Source: Melaminivora sp034675505 (GTDB lineage Bacteria > Pseudomonadota > Gammaproteobacteria > Burkholderiales > Burkholderiaceae_C). Taken from it: 64,000 nt of DNA. How positions within the stretch are numbered: the first letter of the stretch is position 1; each line of letters begins with the position of its first letter. The notes under the pieces were generated by a model that was not told the origin of the DNA, searched no databases, and was given only the letters and a program-made list of their open reading frames with translations. The stretch lies in the NCBI GenBank assembly GCA_034675505.1, contig JAUCDD010000006.1:47613-111612 (forward strand), written 5' to 3'. The position numbers and the translations under genes were made by a program. Positions 1 through 8,164 of the stretch are shown one piece after another.

Positions 1-1
1 G

Positions 2-187
2 GGCGAGTTTGGCGTGTGGCTGATGCATGGCACGCCCGACGAGGAAGGCGCGGGCGCGCGCTTCGAGCTGGCGCGCGCCGCACGCCACGTGCGCTGCACC
101 CTGCCCTTCGACGTGTGGATGGCGCTGTGCCGGGCCACGCCGCTGGCGCCGGCCGAGAGCGTGCAGCCGCGCCTGGGCGCGGCCTGA
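2..187 (+). CDS. C-terminal end of an unrecognised protein (cut by window start)
   Basis: An open frame runs from the first bases of the window to a TGA at 185-187, giving 61 residues that begin GEFGVWLMHG and end QPRLGAA. The composition (Arg/Ala-rich, no stop, high third-position GC) is that of a real Comamonadaceae coding end. The visible part has no motif I can name, and the start lies outside the window. It is followed after 57 bases by the helicase gene on the same strand, so the two may be co-transcribed. A nuclease partner of the helicase is possible but nothing in these residues proves it. Confidence 0.5.
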   Translation, partial: GEFGVWLMHGTPDEEGAGARFELARAARHVRCTLPFDVWMALCRATPLAPAESVQPRLGAA

Positions 188-244
188 ACCGCAGCGGGCT
201 GCGGCCACCGCAGTCGTTATTATTATTTTGATAGCAAACTCTCC

Positions 245-2698
245 ATGATCGACGCCGGCAAGGTGGCCTTTTCCCTTGAAACGGCCGATTGTCCGCCCCT
301 GCAGCCGCCGCCGCGCCATGCGGTGGCCGTGCGCGCGCTGTGCGAGTTCACCGCGCGCTGCGGCGACCTGGACCTGCGCCACACGCCCGCACCCAGCGCG
401 CTGGAGGGCATCGCCGGCCATGCGCGCGTGGCTGCGCGCCGCAGCGCCGGCTACGAGAGCGAAATCAGCCTGCAGGGCCGCTGCGGGCTGCTCCTGGTGC
501 GCGGGCGCGCCGACGGCTTCGACGCCGCGCGCGGCCGGCTGGAGGAGGTCAAGACGCACCGCGGCAGCCTGGCGCGCCAGAACCCCGGCCAGCGTGCGCT
601 GCACTGGGCGCAGGCGCGCATCTACGGCTGGCTGCTGTGCGCCGCGCGCGGGCTGGAGCAGCTGGAGATCGCGCTGGTCTACCTGGACGTGGACAGCGGG
701 CAGGAGACGGACTTCGCCGAACGCGCCAGCGCCCAGGAGCTGCGCCTGCACTTCGAGCAGCAATGCGCGCGCTACCTGGACTGGGCCGAGCGCGAGGCCG
801 CGCACCGGGCGGCGCGCGACGCGGCGCTGGCGCAGCTGGCCTTTCCGCACGCGCAGTTCCGCGCCGGCCAGCGCGAGCTGGCGGCGCACGTCTGGCGCGC
901 GGCCACGCACGGGCGCTGCCTGCTGGCGCAGGCGCCCACCGGCATCGGCAAGACGGTGGCCACGCTGTTCGGCCAGCTCAAGGCCGCGCCGGCGCAGCGG
1001 CTGGACAAGGTGCTGTACCTGGCGGCCAAGACGCCTGGCCGGCAGATGGCGCTGGACGCGCTGGCGCTGCTGGTGCGCGCCGGCGCGCCCGCACCGCACG
1101 GGCCAGCGCAGCGGGAGGCCGCCGACGCCGGCGCGCCAACGCCGACGCACCCCCTGCTGCCCTTGCGCGTGCTGGAGCTGGTGGCGCGCGAAAAAGCCTG
1201 CGAGCACCCGGGCAGCGCCTGCGAGCCGCAGTCCTGCCCGCTGGCACGCGGCTTCTTCGACCGGCTGCCCGCGGCGCGCAGCGCGGCGCTCAACCCGGGA
1301 GCGCAGCTGCTGACCCAGGCGCGCGTGCGCGAGGCGGCGCTGGCGCACGGCGTGTGCCCCTACTACCTGTCGCAGGAGCTGGCGCGCTGGGCCGACGTGG
1401 TGGTGGGCGACTACCACTACTGGTTCGACCCGGCCGGCCTGCTGTTCGCGCTGGCGCAGCAGCAGGGCTGGCGCGCGGCGCTGCTGGTGGACGAGGCGCA
1501 CAACCTGGTCGAGCGCGCGCGCGGCATGTACGGCGCGCAGCTCACGCCAGCCCTGCTGCGCCAGGCGCAGCGCTCACCCACGGCGCAGGGCGCGCCGCGC
1601 ATCAAAAAAGCGCTGGCCGCCGTGCGCCGCGCCTGGCTGGCGCTGGCGCGCGACATGCAAGGCGACTACGCCGTGCACGCCGCCCTGCCCGGGCCTCTGG
1701 CGGGCGCCCTGGCGCGCTGCGCGCAAGCGCTGTCCGAACACCTGGCCGAGCAGCCCGCCGCGCTGGACGCGCCGCTGCTGGAGTGGTATTTCGCGCTGCT
1801 GCAATTCAACGCGCTGGCCGAGGGCTACGACGCGCGGCACTCGCTCATCGACAGCCAGCGCACCGCCGGCGCGAACACAGATAGCCAGCCCCTCGCCGGC
1901 GCCAGGAGCGACTGCACGCTGGCCCTGCGCTGCGTCGTGCCGGCGCCGCACCTGGCGCCGCGCTGGGCGGCAGCGCACACGGCGACCTTGTTCTCGGCGA
2001 CGCTGCAGCCCGCGCAATACCACGCCGACCTGCTGGGCCTGCCCGAGAACCACGCCGCCGCCGAGGTGGCCGCGCCATTCCACGCCAGCCAGTTGCAGGT
2101 CCACGTGGCGCGCCACATCTCCACGCGCTGGGCGCACCGCGCGGCATCCGCGGCCCCCATCGCGCATCTGATGGCGCGCCAGTTCGCCGCGCTGCCGGGC
2201 AACTACCTGGCGTTCTTCAGCAGCCACGACTATTTGCAGCAGGTTTGCGAGGCGTTCGCCGCGCAGCACCCGGGCGTGCCGCACTGGCGCCAGGAGCGCC
2301 ACATGGACGAGGACGCGCGCCGCGCCTTCCTGGCGCGCTTCACCGAGGACAGCCAGGGCATCGCCTTTGCCGTGCTGGGCGGCGCCTTTGCCGAAGGGGT
2401 GGACCTGCCCGGGCGGCGGCTGATCGGCGCCTTTGTCTGCACCCTGGGGCTGCCGCAGGTCAACGCCGCGCGCGAGCAGCTGCGCGCGCGCATGCAGGCG
2501 CTGTTCGGCAGTGGCCCGGGGCACGACTACACCTACCTGTACCCGGGCCTGCACAAGGTGGTACAGGCGGCCGGCCGCGTCATCCGCTCGCCCGAGGACC
2601 GCGGCGTGGTGCACCTGATCGACGACCGCTTCGCCCGCCCGCAGGTGCGCGCGCTGCTGCCGGCGTGGTGGCGCGTGCAGGTGGATTCAGGCGGCTGA
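245..2698 (+). CDS. ATP-dependent DNA helicase, XPD/DinG (Rad3) type, with possible N-terminal nuclease-like domain
   Basis: An 817-residue superfamily 2 helicase. Walker A (APTGIGKT) is near residue 230 and the DEAH box (LVDEAHNL) near 415. Four cysteines lie between them (KACEH, SACE, SCPL near 319-331 and VCPYY near 371), as in the iron-sulfur domain of XPD and DinG. The C-terminal helicase motifs are GAFAEGVDLPG and QAAGRVIRSPEDRG. The first 200 residues contain GRADGFD followed by EEVKT, an arrangement like the D..EXK core of PD-(D/E)XK nucleases, so a nuclease-helicase fusion is possible but inferred. Proteins of this class unwind damaged or structured DNA 5' to 3'. The window holds a second, more typical DinG at 25.7 kb, so this is a paralogue with a different N-terminus. 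The ATG at 245 was chosen because the frame is open and typical from there; no strong ribosome binding site precedes it. Confidence 0.85.
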   Translation: MIDAGKVAFSLETADCPPLQPPPRHAVAVRALCEFTARCGDLDLRHTPAPSALEGIAGHARVAARRSAGYESEISLQGRCGLLLVRGRADGFDAARGRLEEVKTHRGSLARQNPGQRALHWAQARIYGWLLCAARGLEQLEIALVYLDVDSGQETDFAERASAQELRLHFEQQCARYLDWAEREAAHRAARDAALAQLAFPHAQFRAGQRELAAHVWRAATHGRCLLAQAPTGIGKTVATLFGQLKAAPAQRLDKVLYLAAKTPGRQMALDALALLVRAGAPAPHGPAQREAADAGAPTPTHPLLPLRVLELVAREKACEHPGSACEPQSCPLARGFFDRLPAARSAALNPGAQLLTQARVREAALAHGVCPYYLSQELARWADVVVGDYHYWFDPAGLLFALAQQQGWRAALLVDEAHNLVERARGMYGAQLTPALLRQAQRSPTAQGAPRIKKALAAVRRAWLALARDMQGDYAVHAALPGPLAGALARCAQALSEHLAEQPAALDAPLLEWYFALLQFNALAEGYDARHSLIDSQRTAGANTDSQPLAGARSDCTLALRCVVPAPHLAPRWAAAHTATLFSATLQPAQYHADLLGLPENHAAAEVAAPFHASQLQVHVARHISTRWAHRAASAAPIAHLMARQFAALPGNYLAFFSSHDYLQQVCEAFAAQHPGVPHWRQERHMDEDARRAFLARFTEDSQGIAFAVLGGAFAEGVDLPGRRLIGAFVCTLGLPQVNAAREQLRARMQALFGSGPGHDYTYLYPGLHKVVQAAGRVIRSPEDRGVVHLIDDRFARPQVRALLPAWWRVQVDSGG

Positions 2699-2730
2699 GG
2701 GCCGGCTGCGCTGGCCTGCCAGGCCGGGCA

Positions 2731-4179
2731 TCAAGCCGGCTCCAGCGCGGCCTCGCGCGGCGCACTTGCGGGAGCGGACGCGCTGGCCGGCACCGGCAGC
2801 GGCTCGAAGCGCGCCGTGAAAAAGCGCAAGAACTTCGGCTCGTAGACCATCTTCATGCCCTGGATCTCGCGCCGGCGGGCATAGAGCTCGCGGCAGGCGC
2901 GGGCCACCACGTCCAGGTGTGCGTAGGTGTAGACGCGCCGCGGCAGCGTCAGGCGCACCAGCTCCAGCTTGGGGCGGTGGTGCTCGCCGCTGGCCTTGTC
3001 GCGCCCGGCCGAGACGATGCCGCGCTCCATGCTGCGCACGCCGCCCTCCAGGTACAGCTGCGCGGCCAGCGTCTGCGCCGGGAATTCGTCCTGCGGGAGG
3101 TGGTCCAGGAAGGCGCGCGCGTCCAGGAACACCGCGTGCCCGCCCACCGGCCGCACGATGGGGATGCCGGCGTCCTCCAGCTGCGCCGCCAGGTAGCGGC
3201 ACTGCGCGATGCGGTGCTGGATGTAGTGGAAGTCCACCGATTCCTCGATGCCGCGCGCCATGGCCTCCATGTCGCGCCCGGCCAGGCCGCCGTAGCTGGG
3301 CATGCCCTCGAACAGCACCACCAGCTCGCTGGCGCGCTGGTACAGCTCGTCGTCGTTCATGCACAGAAAGCCGCCGATGTTGACCAGGCAGTCCTTCTTG
3401 CCGCTCATGGTGCAGCCGTCGGCGTAGCCCATCATTTCCTTCAGGATCTCGCGGATGCTCTTGTGCGCGTAGGCGGCCTCGCGCTCCTTGATGAAGTAGG
3501 CGTTCTCCACGCAGCGCGTGGCGTCGAACATGACCTGGATGCCCAGCGGCGCGCACAGCTCCTTCACCGCGCGCAAGTTCTGCATGCTCACCGGCTGGCC
3601 GCCGGCCAGGTTCACCGTGACGGCCACGCAGACGTAGGGGATGCGCTCGGGCCCGACTTCGTCGATCAGCCGCTGCAGCTTGGCGATGTCCACGTTGCCC
3701 TTGAAGGGCAGGTCGATCTGCGCGTCGTGCGCCTCGTCGATGATGATGTCCACGAACTGCGCGCCGTTCAGCTCCTGGTGCGCGCGCGTGGTGGTGAAGT
3801 ACATGTTGCCCGGCACGTAGTCGCCCGGCTGGATGCACAGGCGCGACAGCAGGTTCTCGGCGCCGCGGCCCTGGTGCGTGGGGATGATGTGCTTGAAGCC
3901 GTAGTACTCGCGCACGACCTCCTGCAGGTGCAGGAAGTTCTTGCTGCCGGCGTAGGCCTCGTCGCCCAGCATCATGCCGGCCCACTGGTTGTCGCTCATG
4001 GCCGTCGTCCCGCTGTCGGTGAGCAGGTCGATGTAGCAGTCCTGCGAGCGCAGCAAGAAGGTGTTGTAGCCAGCCTCGCGCAGGTGCTGCTCGCGCTCCT
4101 CGCGCGTGGTCATGGCGATGGGCTCGACGACCTTGATCTTGTACGGCTCGGCGGGGTAGGCGAGGGATGCGGGGTGCAT
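2731..4179 (-). CDS. tpl: Tyrosine phenol-lyase (beta-tyrosinase), PLP-dependent
   Basis: A 482-residue fold-type I PLP enzyme that splits L-tyrosine to phenol, pyruvate and ammonia. The sequence follows tyrosine phenol-lyase rather than tryptophanase throughout: YPAEPYKIK at the start, DLLTDSGTTAMSD, THQGRGAENLL, and the PLP lysine in TMSGKKDCLVN. GGVRSMERGI carries the arginine that in tyrosine phenol-lyase contacts the tyrosine phenol, where tryptophanase has a hydrophobic residue. The last 20 residues are an Ala/Pro/Ser tail not typical of the family. The ATG at 4179 is preceded by AAGGAG at good spacing; upstream in-frame starts lack one. It lies downstream of a saccharopine dehydrogenase-like gene on the same strand, but a 200-base AT-rich gap suggests its own promoter. 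Tyrosine specificity is inferred from the arginine and overall similarity. Confidence 0.88.
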   Translation of the reverse strand: MHPASLAYPAEPYKIKVVEPIAMTTREEREQHLREAGYNTFLLRSQDCYIDLLTDSGTTAMSDNQWAGMMLGDEAYAGSKNFLHLQEVVREYYGFKHIIPTHQGRGAENLLSRLCIQPGDYVPGNMYFTTTRAHQELNGAQFVDIIIDEAHDAQIDLPFKGNVDIAKLQRLIDEVGPERIPYVCVAVTVNLAGGQPVSMQNLRAVKELCAPLGIQVMFDATRCVENAYFIKEREAAYAHKSIREILKEMMGYADGCTMSGKKDCLVNIGGFLCMNDDELYQRASELVVLFEGMPSYGGLAGRDMEAMARGIEESVDFHYIQHRIAQCRYLAAQLEDAGIPIVRPVGGHAVFLDARAFLDHLPQDEFPAQTLAAQLYLEGGVRSMERGIVSAGRDKASGEHHRPKLELVRLTLPRRVYTYAHLDVVARACRELYARRREIQGMKMVYEPKFLRFFTARFEPLPVPASASAPASAPREAALEPA

Positions 4180-4380
4180 GGCGAATCTCCTTGGGGCGGC
4201 GGGCGGTGGATGGGCAGCGCGGCAGGCAGCGTGCGCACAAACATGATTTGCATCAAGTTTTTTGCGCAATTTTGCTTTTCACGCTTTACATACAGCTTTG
4301 TACCGCCTGAGATTCGAATATTTCTGTCTAATAAAAAGAAAATGCGCATTTAACATGCGCATTTGTGGGGCGGACGGCGA
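4180..4380 (-). promoter_or_regulatory. AT-rich promoter region of tpl with paired ATGCGCAT palindromes
   Basis: This 200-base spacer is markedly AT-rich against a GC-rich background. It contains the palindrome AATGCGCATT at 4341-4350 and a second ATGCGCAT at 4355-4362, centred about 13 bases apart, just after the stop of the upstream gene. Paired short palindromes upstream of a catabolic gene suggest an operator, possibly for the Lrp-type regulator encoded nearby, but the sequence does not match a regulator consensus I know. Confidence 0.35.
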
Positions 4381-5475
4381 TCAGCCGATGGATTCGACCT
4401 GGCGCGACTGCTGGTAGGCGGCGCCGAAGCGGTTGGCCAGGAAGTCCGGCAGCGCCACCTGCTCCTGGCGGATGAAGCCGCGCTGCGGCAGCCGGCCCTC
4501 GCGGAACAGGTCGACGGCCGCGCAGATGCCGGCCGCCGTCGTGATCTGGATCGCCGACAGCGGCTGCTCGCCCCGGCGCTCGGCAAAGATCTTGCGCGCG
4601 AACACCTCCTGCACCAGCTTGCCCGCGCGCAGGCCGCTGACGGTGACGAACACCAGCACCACGTCCTGCATGGTCATGGGCACGGCGCGGCGCAGGATGT
4701 GCTTGAGCGTCTCCTGGTCATGCTTCATCTGCAGCTCCTCCAGCAGCACCCACATCAGGTCGCGGTGGCCGGGGTAGCGCACGGTCTTGTAGTCGATGGA
4801 GCGCAGCCGCCCGTCCCAGGTCTCGCACAGCGTGCCCAGGCCACCGGAGGTGTTGAAGGCCTCGTACTCCACGCCGTCCAGCGAGAAGTGCTCCAGCCCC
4901 TCCAGCGCCATGACTTCGATGCGCTGGCCGTCGCGCACGGCCTCGCAGGGGTGGCAGTACTCGTTGATCAGGCCGTCCACGCTCCAGGTCAGGTTGTATT
5001 TGAGCGAGTTGGTGGGGAAGGCGGGCAGCGCGCCCACGCGCATCTTCACGTCGTGCACCTCGTCGAATTGCGACGCCAGGTGGTGCGCGACGATGCCGAT
5101 GAAGCCCGGCGCCAGGCCGCATTGCGGCATGAAGGCGGTGTCCGAGGTTGCGGCCAGCTCCTGGATGGCGCGCGTGGCCGCCACGTCCTCGGTCAGGTCG
5201 AAGTAGTGGCAGCCGGCCTCGCGCGCCTGCGTGGCGGCCAGCTTCGCCAGGTGGTAGGGCAGGGCGTTGACGACCGCGTCGTGGCCCGCGAGGGCCGAGC
5301 GCAGCTGCCGTGCGTCGGCCGTGTCGGCCTCCAGGCCGGCCACCTGCAGGCCGGCCAGCGCCTGGAGCGCAGCCGCACTCCTGTCGATCACGGTGACCTG
5401 GTAGTCGCCGCTCTCGCTGAGCAGGCGGGCGATGAGCTGGCCGATGTGGCCGGCGCCGAGCAGGGCGATCTTCAT
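4381..5475 (-). CDS. Saccharopine dehydrogenase-like NAD(P)-dependent oxidoreductase
   Basis: A 364-residue protein beginning MKIALLGAGHIGQLIARLL, a GxGxxG Rossmann nucleotide-binding start, followed by the saccharopine dehydrogenase C-terminal fold (CGLAPGFIGIVAHHL, NEYCHPCEAV). In bacteria with a saccharopine-type lysine route this family forms or cleaves saccharopine, leading to aminoadipate semialdehyde. Its neighbours support that: an ALDH7-type aminoadipate-semialdehyde dehydrogenase lies 0.9 kb away and a divergent Lrp-type regulator sits between them. The ATG at 5475 has AAGGAG eight to ten bases upstream; a longer in-frame extension to 5589 was rejected because it runs into the divergent promoter. 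Related carboxynorspermidine synthases share the fold, so the exact substrate is an inference. Confidence 0.75.
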   Translation of the reverse strand: MKIALLGAGHIGQLIARLLSESGDYQVTVIDRSAAALQALAGLQVAGLEADTADARQLRSALAGHDAVVNALPYHLAKLAATQAREAGCHYFDLTEDVAATRAIQELAATSDTAFMPQCGLAPGFIGIVAHHLASQFDEVHDVKMRVGALPAFPTNSLKYNLTWSVDGLINEYCHPCEAVRDGQRIEVMALEGLEHFSLDGVEYEAFNTSGGLGTLCETWDGRLRSIDYKTVRYPGHRDLMWVLLEELQMKHDQETLKHILRRAVPMTMQDVVLVFVTVSGLRAGKLVQEVFARKIFAERRGEQPLSAIQITTAAGICAAVDLFREGRLPQRGFIRQEQVALPDFLANRFGAAYQQSRQVESIG

Positions 5476-5621
5476 GGTGCTTGTCTCCTTCTTGTGGTGC
5501 CGCGTTTGGGGGCGGGTGGCACCAAGTCTAGGAAACAGCACGAACGAAAGATAGCGCGATATTGACGAAATCGTGGTTGAAAATGACACTTGGTCAACTC
5601 ACAACTACGAAACGTCAACAC
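5476..5621. promoter_or_regulatory. Divergent promoter region with candidate Lrp operator
   Basis: The 146 bases between the saccharopine dehydrogenase-like gene and the Lrp-type gene must hold both promoters. They are AT-richer than the surroundings. An inverted repeat GTTGA (5576-5580) with TCAAC (5594-5598), 13 bases apart, is the clearest dyad and could be an autoregulatory operator. This is a pattern observation only. Confidence 0.35.
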
Positions 5622-6083
5622 ATGCCGCGCCCTGAAGCTCCCGTACCGCCCCCCGCCGCGCTCAAGGACCAGCTCGACCGCGACCTGGTGGCTCTCTTGC
5701 AGGCGAACGCGCGCGAGAGCACGGCCGAGCTGGCGCGCAAGCTGGGCGTGGCGCGCACCACGGTGCTGGCGCGCCTGGCGCGGCTGGAGCAGGGCGGGCT
5801 GGTGGTGGGCTACACCGTGCGCCTGCGCCAGGACCATGCGGAAGGGGGCGTGCACGCGCACGTGGGCATCGTCACCAGCCCCAAGGCCGGGCGCGGCGTG
5901 GTGCAGCGCCTGGCGGCCATCCCGGAGGTGCGCCACCTGTGTTCGGTCAGCGGCGAGTTCGACTACATCGCGCAGCTGTGCGCAGATTCCATGCCGCGCC
6001 TGGATGCGCTGCTGGACGAGATCGGGGAGATCGAGGGGGTGGTGCGCACGACCACTTCGGTGGTCCTGGCGGTGAAAAAATGA
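5622..6083 (+). CDS. Lrp/AsnC family transcriptional regulator
   Basis: A 153-residue regulator with an N-terminal helix-turn-helix (LDRDLVALLQANARESTAEL, then ARKLGVARTTVLARL) and a C-terminal RAM/AsnC ligand-binding domain (HAHVGIVTSP, GEFDYIAQL). Family members bind amino acids and control their metabolism. It is divergent from the saccharopine dehydrogenase-like gene and faces the ALDH7 gene, so it probably senses lysine or a lysine breakdown product. The start at 5622 (MPRPEA) gives the usual family length; two upstream in-frame ATGs (5562, 5583) would overlap the likely promoter. No strong ribosome binding site is visible at any of them, so the start is uncertain. Confidence 0.82.
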   Translation: MPRPEAPVPPPAALKDQLDRDLVALLQANARESTAELARKLGVARTTVLARLARLEQGGLVVGYTVRLRQDHAEGGVHAHVGIVTSPKAGRGVVQRLAAIPEVRHLCSVSGEFDYIAQLCADSMPRLDALLDEIGEIEGVVRTTTSVVLAVKK

Positions 6084-6134
6084 ACACCCCCCTGAGCCGC
6101 TGCAAAAAAGGTGAACACCCCCCTGAGCCGCTGC
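6081..6134. repeat. 31-base tandem duplication at the end of the Lrp-type gene
   Basis: The 23-base block starting TGAACACCCCCCTGAG occurs at 6081-6103 and again at 6112-6134, a period of 31 bases. The first copy begins with the stop codon of the regulator. Downstream (6135-6240) the sequence continues as a GC-rich imperfect palindrome (CCTTCCCCCCTCTTTG, then GGGAGGGGGGACGACG), resembling an intergenic repeat common in Comamonadaceae. The rest of the spacer up to 6332 holds nothing else I recognise. Confidence 0.6.
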
Positions 6135-6332
6135 GCGCCTTCCCCCCTCTTTGTCCGCGCTGCGCGCGGGAGGGGGGACGACGCCAGCGCGGCGGGGCGG
6201 CCCTTGCGCGGCGTCCGCTGGCCTGGGGTGCGCCCGGGTCCGGCCTGCGCGCCGGATCAGGAGGGCACTGGATGCGGCTGGCAGGCGGGAGCCCTGCCCT
6301 TCACGCACACCGCCCGATGCACAACCTCGCCC

Positions 6333-7850
6333 TTAAACGTCGAAGCGCACGCCTTGCGCCAGGGGCAGCTGGCGCGAGTAGTTGACGGTGTTGGTCGCGC
6401 GGCGCATGTAGGCGCGCCAGGCGTCCGAGCCCGATTCGCGGCCGCCGCCGGTTTCCTTGTCGCCGCCAAAGGCGCCGCCGATCTCGGCGCCCGAGGTGCC
6501 GATGTTGACGTTGGCGATGCCGCAGTCCGAGCCGTCCGCGGCCAGGAAGGCTTCGGTCTCGCGCACGTCGTTGCTGAAGATGGCCGACGACAGGCCCTGC
6601 GGCACGTCGTTTTGCAGCGCGATGGCGTCCTCGAAGCGCTCGTAGGTCAGCACATACAGGATGGGCGCGAAGGTCTCGCGGCGCACGGTGTCGGTCTGGC
6701 GCGGCATCTGCACGATGGCCGGGCGCACGTACCACGCCTGCGCAAACTCGCCTTCCAGCACGCGCTCACCGCCGAACACCGTGCCGCCCTCGGCGCGCGC
6801 CGCTTGCAGCGTGGCCTGCATGGCGTCGAAGCTGGCCTGGTCGATCAGCGGGCCGACCAGCGTGCCCTCCTTGAGCGGGTGGCCCACGGGCAGGCGCTCA
6901 TACGCCTTTTGCAGCCGCTCGACCAATGCGTCCTTCAGGCTCGCGTGCACGATCAGGCGCCGCGTGGTGGTGCAGCGCTGGCCGGCGGTGCCGGCGGCGG
7001 CAAAGACGATGCCGCGCACGGCCAGATCCAGGTCGGCCGAGGGGGCGACGATCACGGCGTTGTTGCCGCCCAGCTCCAGCAGCACGCGGCCGAAGCGGCG
7101 CGCCACGCGCGGCCCCACCTCGCGGCCCATGCGCGTGCTGCCCGTGGCCGAGACCAGCGCCACGCCCTCGCTGTCCGTGAGCAGCTCGCCCACCTCGCGC
7201 CCGCCGATCAGCAACTGCAACAGGGCTTGCGGCGCATCGCTGCCGAAGCGCGCGGCGGCGCGATCAAACAACGCGTGCGCGGCCAGCGCCGACAGCGGCG
7301 TTTTCTCCGAAGGCTTCCACACCACCGCGTTGCCGCACACGATGGCCAGCGCGAAGTTCCACGCCCACACCGCCACGGGGAAGTTGAACGCGCTGATCAC
7401 ACCCACCACGCCCAGCGGGTGCCAGGTTTCCATCATGCGGTGGCCGGGGCGCTCGCTGGCGATGGTCAGGCCGTAGAGCTGGCGCGACAGGCCGACGGCG
7501 AAGTCGCAGATGTCGATCATCTCCTGCACTTCGCCCAGGCCCTCGGAGGCGATCTTGCCAGTCTCGATGGACACCAGTGCGCCCAGTTCCTGCTTGGCCG
7601 CGCGCAGCTCCTCGCCCAGCAGGCGGATCAGCTCGCCGCGGCGCGGCGCAGGCACGGTGCGCCAGGCCTGGAAGGCCGCCCTGGCCTGCTGGATGCGCCC
7701 GGCCGCGTCGTCGGCGCCGATCTGCGCCACCTGGCCGAGCACGGCGCCGTCGATGGGCGAGACGACGCGCAGCGCGCCCTCGCCAGCGGCACGGGCCTGG
7801 ATGCCGAAGCGCTCGAGCAGCGCGGCGGTGGTAGGGGAAGAAACGGACAC
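6333..7850 (-). CDS. Aldehyde dehydrogenase, ALDH7 type (L-aminoadipate-semialdehyde / piperideine-6-carboxylate dehydrogenase)
   Basis: A 505-residue NAD-dependent aldehyde dehydrogenase. The C-terminal signature NIGTSGAEIGGAFGG followed by DKETGGGRESGSDAW is the hallmark of ALDH7 (antiquitin, AmaB), which oxidises aminoadipate semialdehyde to 2-aminoadipate in lysine degradation. The catalytic cysteine is in AGQRCTTTRR and the active-site glutamate in LLELGGNNA. The GTG start at 7850 is preceded by GGAG at proper spacing (GGAGTTGCCCGTG) and gives the family length; the open frame extends further upstream only through repeat sequence. Together with the neighbouring saccharopine dehydrogenase-like and Lrp-type genes it suggests a saccharopine-type lysine catabolic set. 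Confidence 0.85.
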   Translation of the reverse strand: MSVSSPTTAALLERFGIQARAAGEGALRVVSPIDGAVLGQVAQIGADDAAGRIQQARAAFQAWRTVPAPRRGELIRLLGEELRAAKQELGALVSIETGKIASEGLGEVQEMIDICDFAVGLSRQLYGLTIASERPGHRMMETWHPLGVVGVISAFNFPVAVWAWNFALAIVCGNAVVWKPSEKTPLSALAAHALFDRAAARFGSDAPQALLQLLIGGREVGELLTDSEGVALVSATGSTRMGREVGPRVARRFGRVLLELGGNNAVIVAPSADLDLAVRGIVFAAAGTAGQRCTTTRRLIVHASLKDALVERLQKAYERLPVGHPLKEGTLVGPLIDQASFDAMQATLQAARAEGGTVFGGERVLEGEFAQAWYVRPAIVQMPRQTDTVRRETFAPILYVLTYERFEDAIALQNDVPQGLSSAIFSNDVRETEAFLAADGSDCGIANVNIGTSGAEIGGAFGGDKETGGGRESGSDAWRAYMRRATNTVNYSRQLPLAQGVRFDV

Positions 7851-7980
7851 GGGCAACTCCAAAACAGCTAGAAGACCATGAGGGAGGCGGCGTGCTGCCA
7901 GGCAACCGCGCCGCGCGAGGGCGCCAAGAATAGCGCGCAGTCCACGCAGTCCATCTGCCCGCACACGAATGTGGGACAGA

Positions 7981-8150
7981 GAATTGGGGTCAGATTCCAA
8001 TTAACGCGGCAGCAAGAAATTGGAATCTGACCCCAATTAGAAGGAAATTGGATTCCGACCCCAATTAACAATCAAGGTTGCGCCCGCTCTTGCGGTGATT
8101 AATTGGAATCTGACCCCCCATTTTTATTGGGGTCAGATTCCAATTAATTC
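7981..8150. repeat. Cluster of five copies of a GGAATCTGACCCCAAT repeat
   Basis: Five near-identical 20-base copies occur within 170 bases: two as ATTGGGGTCAGATTCCAATT-type (about 7983 and 8126) and three as the reverse complement (about 8018, 8044 with GGATTCCGACC, and 8098). Copies one and two, and copies four and five, form inverted repeats able to make long hairpins. The cluster lies between the end of nrdG and the start of the ALDH7 gene. It does not encode protein and resembles a REP-like or transposon-end repeat. I have seen this motif in other betaproteobacteria but cannot name its parent element. Confidence 0.75.
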
Positions 8151-8164
8151 GTGGTGCTTCAGCT

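Noticed and set aside
2245..4353. A 702-residue open frame on the plus strand
   Set aside because: It is the antisense shadow of the tyrosine phenol-lyase gene and has no known motif; high GC makes long shadow frames common here.
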